From contig NZ_FMAY01000005.1 of NCBI RefSeq assembly GCF_900094925.1, positions 248,001 to 312,000 on the forward strand: a stretch of DNA of 64,000 bases. The letters run 5' to 3'. The notes below the pieces were generated by a model. That model was not told the origin of the DNA, ran no database searches, and worked only from the letters and a program-made list of their open reading frames with translations. Of the stretch, positions 61,701-64,000 are shown one piece after another; positions within the stretch are counted from its first letter, which is position 1; every line of letters begins with the position of its first letter. A program made the position numbers and the translations under genes. The DNA is from Kosakonia oryzendophytica. Lineage in GTDB: Bacteria; Pseudomonadota; Gammaproteobacteria; Enterobacterales; Enterobacteriaceae.

Positions 61701-64000
61701 AGCGTCTGGACACAGCCCTTATCACGCAGCGTGGAGTATGCAAAAGCCTGTTTCCGCGCAGCCGTGGCGAATGGCGATCTCACCATTGCCTGTTTTGCCA
61801 CCTTCCGCCAGGTGAGCAATAGCCTGAGTCGCGGTGATCACCTCGACAGCGTCTTGAGCACCATTGAGCGCGGGCTGTCGTTCGTGCGGGAAACCCGTTA
61901 TCAGGATATGGATACGGTTCTTGAGTTACAACGTCACTTCGTCGAGTTTATGCGGCAACCAGAAGGTGTGTTTAGCGGTAAAGCGATGCTCCCCCCCTCG
62001 TTACTGCCGCCGTCACCGCCCGCAACCATGCAGTTCTGGTTCTGGCTCTATCGCGGGATGGCACACTTCGCTGCCGGCGAGTATGCCCAGGCCGAGCAGG
62101 CGCTGCTCGAAGCGGCGAAACATGCCTGGTCCGCACCAGGGCATATCAATCTCCTGGATCTCCATCTGTACAGCGCATTGTCGCTGTCAATGCAACTGAC
62201 GCCGGATACCTTTTCAGCCGAACACCGTCTGCGCCTGAACACGCACTACAACAAAATAGCCCTCTGGGCACGGGTGAATCCCGGCACGTTCAGCGATAAA
62301 GAAGCGCTGTTATATGCCGAGATTGTGCGTCTCGATGGCATGAACAGCATCGCACTGGCACAGTACGAAAAAGCCATCAAGCTCTCGCGCGAAGCGGGGT
62401 TTGACCCCAGCAATGCGCTTGCCCATGAGCTGGCCGGGCGTTTCGCGCTGGCCAGCGGTTACCACACCGCGGCAGACGCGCACTTCCGTGGCGCGATAAC
62501 CGCCTGGGCCCGGGTCGGGGCGCGGGCGAAAGTCCGCCAGCTTGAGCAGGAACATCCGCATCTGGTGGCACCAGCAGAAAGCACGCCTTATGACACCATT
62601 GCCTTTGCGCAAAATGAAGAGATTCGCGATCTGCAAAGCATTATTAATGCCTCCCGTGCGCTGTCGGAAGAGATTAACCTGGAGCGGTTAATGCACATTC
62701 TGCTGACCATGCTGCTGGAACGCGCGGGCGCGCAGCGGGGATTGCTGATCCGCGTACTCAACGACAATATCCCGGAAATCGAAGCCAGCGCACACACCAG
62801 CAACGACGGCGTGCGCGTCCGGGTGATGAAAGAGGTGCCGATGGCGACCGATATGCCGTTGTCGGTGCTGGCCGCAGTGATCCGCACCGGGCAGGAGATC
62901 CGTACCGGCAGGCCGGAAGAGTACAGCCCGTTCAGTCAGGATCCTTATCTGCTGACTTCCGGCGCGGCAGTGATGTGCGTGCCGATGTTCAAGCAGGCGC
63001 GGCTGGTGGGGGTGTTATATCTGGAAAATCGCCTGATGCCGGAGGTGTTTACCGCGGAACACTCCCGCGTGGTCAATCTGCTGGGCGCGCATGCCGCCGT
63101 TTCGCTGGAAACTGCGCGTTTGTATGCCGAACTGCTGGAAGAGAACGTTCAGCGCCGTCGGGTAGAGAAAGAGTTGCGTGCCAGCCAGACGTCGCTGATG
63201 CTCGGCGAGCAAATCAGTCATACCGGGACGTGGCGCTGGGAGCTGGAACAGGATCTGATGCATATGTCTGAAGAGTATGCTCGCATCCTCGGTCTGCCGG
63301 AGAAACAAAAACTGATTTCGATGGCGGAGTTTCTCACTTTTGTGCACCCGGACGATCATCCGCATATCAGCGAACTGGTCACCCGCAGTGTGGCGGATGG
63401 CCTGACGATGCAGGCGGAGTTCCGTATTATCCGCGCGGACGGTGAGTGTCGGTACATTCTGGGTATCGGCGATCCGGTGGGTGCGGGTGACGCGGTGTAT
63501 GAGTATTTCGGCACCATCACCGACATTACCGCGCAGCGGCAAAACGAGGACGCCGTGCGCGTTGCACAGGCGGAACTGGCGCGGGTTTCACGCGCTACCA
63601 CGGTCGGGCAACTGACATCCTCCATTGCCCATGAAATCAACCAGCCGCTGATGTCAATTGTCGCCAATGCGGGCGCCAGCCTGCGCTGGCTGAATCGCGA
63701 CCCGATTCCGGTAGAGAATGTGCGCGCCGGACTGACGGAGATCATCAGTGAAGGTCAACGCGCAGGCGAGGTGATCCGCAGTCTGCAATCCCTGACGCGG
63801 CGGCAGGCCCCTGTCCTGGAACGCGTCGATTTACACGTGTTGATCCGCCATATTATGACCCTGTCGCGCAGCGAACTGGAGCGCAGGCGTATTACCGTTG
63901 AATACATTCTACAGGCGGGTGGCAGCGTCGTTTATGGCGACAGCGTGCAGATCCAGCAGGTGCTGCTGAACCTGGTGATGAACGCTGTTGAAGCGATGAG
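58725..64000 (+). CDS. Giant multidomain sensor: kinase-like, AAA ATPase, GAF, PAS, histidine kinase (partial)
   Basis: The frame is open from ATG 58725 to the window edge, giving at least 1758 residues. In order: a Ser/Thr kinase-like domain (residues 30-285; HGDIKPGN near 146, GTLAYMSPE, SDLYSLGIVFYALLTG); a STAND/AAA NTPase with Walker A SGPSGMGKSS (about 347) and Walker B VLLIDNLHWLDE (about 478); a long helical TPR-like region (about 700-1280); a GAF domain (about 1310-1460); a PAS domain (about 1490-1610); and a HisKA domain with SIAHEINQPL (His about 1636), followed by the start of the ATPase domain with the N-box VLLNLVMNAVEAM. The DFG motif reads GFG and no clear VAIK lysine or glycine loop is seen, so the kinase domain may be a pseudokinase. 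Signal unknown. Confidence 0.88.
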   Translation, partial: MSGNDRLHQQPTEDESEESQPFTLQDDAIYTPLAQEGCIVWMNVRQPRADETFILATAVSDETEPRASQLLKNEFALRPYLDSRWAVKPIASAQYHGRYALVYPAFPFKPLSRLATQPVASVADWLALAVQLCAPLRQMHQRHLIHGDIKPGNLFLDDDGCRLGGFGLTTSTAGELAQSWLPLSGGTLAYMSPEHTTRTHRAVDSRSDLYSLGIVFYALLTGALPFDLSEGGQAEWTLHHIASEPSPPHTVRDGVPEMLSLIVLKLLAKSPEKRYQSVDGLIADLRRCQATLTADHDIALFTPGLQDRSPALHFADTLYREHPQAGELVAALEEVNQRGAQMLAIISGPSGMGKSSLMASALKAFQCRPTLIALGKAEQSSQVVPLGVLTAAFRSLALHLLGLPAEEVAQWRSRLSRALHGYEALAASLAPELGLLIGSPPGSYVDTFSLDSRARFNHMVLSLVNVFATPGRPLVLLIDNLHWLDETSLQLLEYLLQNSSGLPLLLVVSHRDLPSLQDKSFESALTRLRHAARQTVESVPQPLSGKAVSRWLATIFQTRPAATTELAKLIHEKTGGNPLFVHEFFKRIVEDGLVSHSPYQGKWQYDLEAIRARHYSENVIGLVLQQLAYIPEETRLLLGSMACLGATGELSLIGQIVGISPTEVRYRLHPAVSVQLITLGAEEYAFPHERIQEAAVALLDPTARSQLHLTAATLLAERSLLASGNDVLFRAIHHITAAIDSIQPPPQRRMFSELSELAARRAKRTGDYSSALGYLHTARLLSTDSTARFALDLQQAECEFLLGHLATARSLCEKLLAAPGELAEKALAANLLAEVHIRQSSYPLALETTLCWLSVFGIHLNRWPDAEECDDAWQSMHARVGEQPASLFMALPRMNHRETDALMNLLASASLYASFICPRLHFLLLCQMLQLTLERGLTGASTSALAWFGVLIGERYGEYSLGLKYGTLAHDLVTRHALHDYAAKTLLPLGRISVWTQPLSRSVEYAKACFRAAVANGDLTIACFATFRQVSNSLSRGDHLDSVLSTIERGLSFVRETRYQDMDTVLELQRHFVEFMRQPEGVFSGKAMLPPSLLPPSPPATMQFWFWLYRGMAHFAAGEYAQAEQALLEAAKHAWSAPGHINLLDLHLYSALSLSMQLTPDTFSAEHRLRLNTHYNKIALWARVNPGTFSDKEALLYAEIVRLDGMNSIALAQYEKAIKLSREAGFDPSNALAHELAGRFALASGYHTAADAHFRGAITAWARVGARAKVRQLEQEHPHLVAPAESTPYDTIAFAQNEEIRDLQSIINASRALSEEINLERLMHILLTMLLERAGAQRGLLIRVLNDNIPEIEASAHTSNDGVRVRVMKEVPMATDMPLSVLAAVIRTGQEIRTGRPEEYSPFSQDPYLLTSGAAVMCVPMFKQARLVGVLYLENRLMPEVFTAEHSRVVNLLGAHAAVSLETARLYAELLEENVQRRRVEKELRASQTSLMLGEQISHTGTWRWELEQDLMHMSEEYARILGLPEKQKLISMAEFLTFVHPDDHPHISELVTRSVADGLTMQAEFRIIRADGECRYILGIGDPVGAGDAVYEYFGTITDITAQRQNEDAVRVAQAELARVSRATTVGQLTSSIAHEINQPLMSIVANAGASLRWLNRDPIPVENVRAGLTEIISEGQRAGEVIRSLQSLTRRQAPVLERVDLHVLIRHIMTLSRSELERRRITVEYILQAGGSVVYGDSVQIQQVLLNLVMNAVEAM

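Overview
The window is chromosomal DNA of a gammaproteobacterium in the family Enterobacteriaceae. The nitrate-inducible formate dehydrogenase fdnGHI, yddG, nhoA, smvA/smvR, maeA and sra are all close to their Escherichia/Klebsiella counterparts, and yddG-fdnGHI and maeA-sra keep the E. coli neighbourhood. Between these conserved genes lie accessory blocks typical of plant- or soil-associated relatives (Klebsiella, Kosakonia, Enterobacter). The genus is an inference. I saw no rRNA, tRNA, insertion sequence, prophage gene or CRISPR array.

Layout. 1-3922: start of a membrane sensor (leftward) divergent from an FbpABC/PhnSTV-type ABC importer. 3998-7946: nhoA, the TetR repressor smvR, the efflux pump smvA with two smvR-smvA operators, and the exporter yddG. 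8017-12782: fdnGHI with FNR- and NarL-like sites and an in-frame UGA (selenocysteine) followed by a SECIS hairpin. 12788-14688: an acetyltransferase and an AraJ-like transporter. 14705-21901: a leftward peptide-type ABC importer operon with a luciferase-like monooxygenase and an alkylhydroperoxidase-like protein; the first gene has a 5' leader able to hide its ribosome-binding site. 21937-24153: a glyoxalase-fold protein, a secreted pyrophosphatase behind a PhoB box, and a CPBP protease. 24156-26126: an ABC-F ATPase behind a leader peptide with two mutually exclusive RNA stems. 26160-29517: an SDR oxidoreductase divergent from an HxlR regulator, then maeA and sra.

29723-35085: a catabolic operon with a phosphotriesterase-like hydrolase, a creatininase-family protein, a complete ascorbate-type PTS (IIA, IIB, IIC), an SIS-domain protein and a GntR/UTRA regulator. 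35228-39460: a DUF2135/TPR protein, an alginate lyase and an Aer-like chemoreceptor with a sigma-28-type promoter. 39802-48539: a general L-amino-acid-type ABC importer (aapJQMP order), a TauE/SafE permease, two MmgE/PrpD proteins and a divergent GntR/FCD regulator; one operator motif lies before both leftward units. 48645-52003: a BLUF-EAL photoreceptor phosphodiesterase, a diguanylate cyclase and an acetyltransferase.

52043-64000: two divergent units around three 16-bp-spaced repeats. Leftward are a YtcJ-like amidohydrolase, DoxX, an MFS exporter and an alpha/beta hydrolase, closed by a strong terminator. Rightward are a YcaC-like cysteine hydrolase, two XapX membrane proteins, a receiver-only response regulator and a giant kinase-like/AAA/GAF/PAS/histidine kinase that runs off the window. 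The layout suggests one sensor-controlled detoxification or catabolic system. The strongest novelty candidates are this system, the ABC-F leader switch, the Pho-box pyrophosphatase, the PTE/creatininase/PTS operon, and the amino-acid importer/PrpD regulon.
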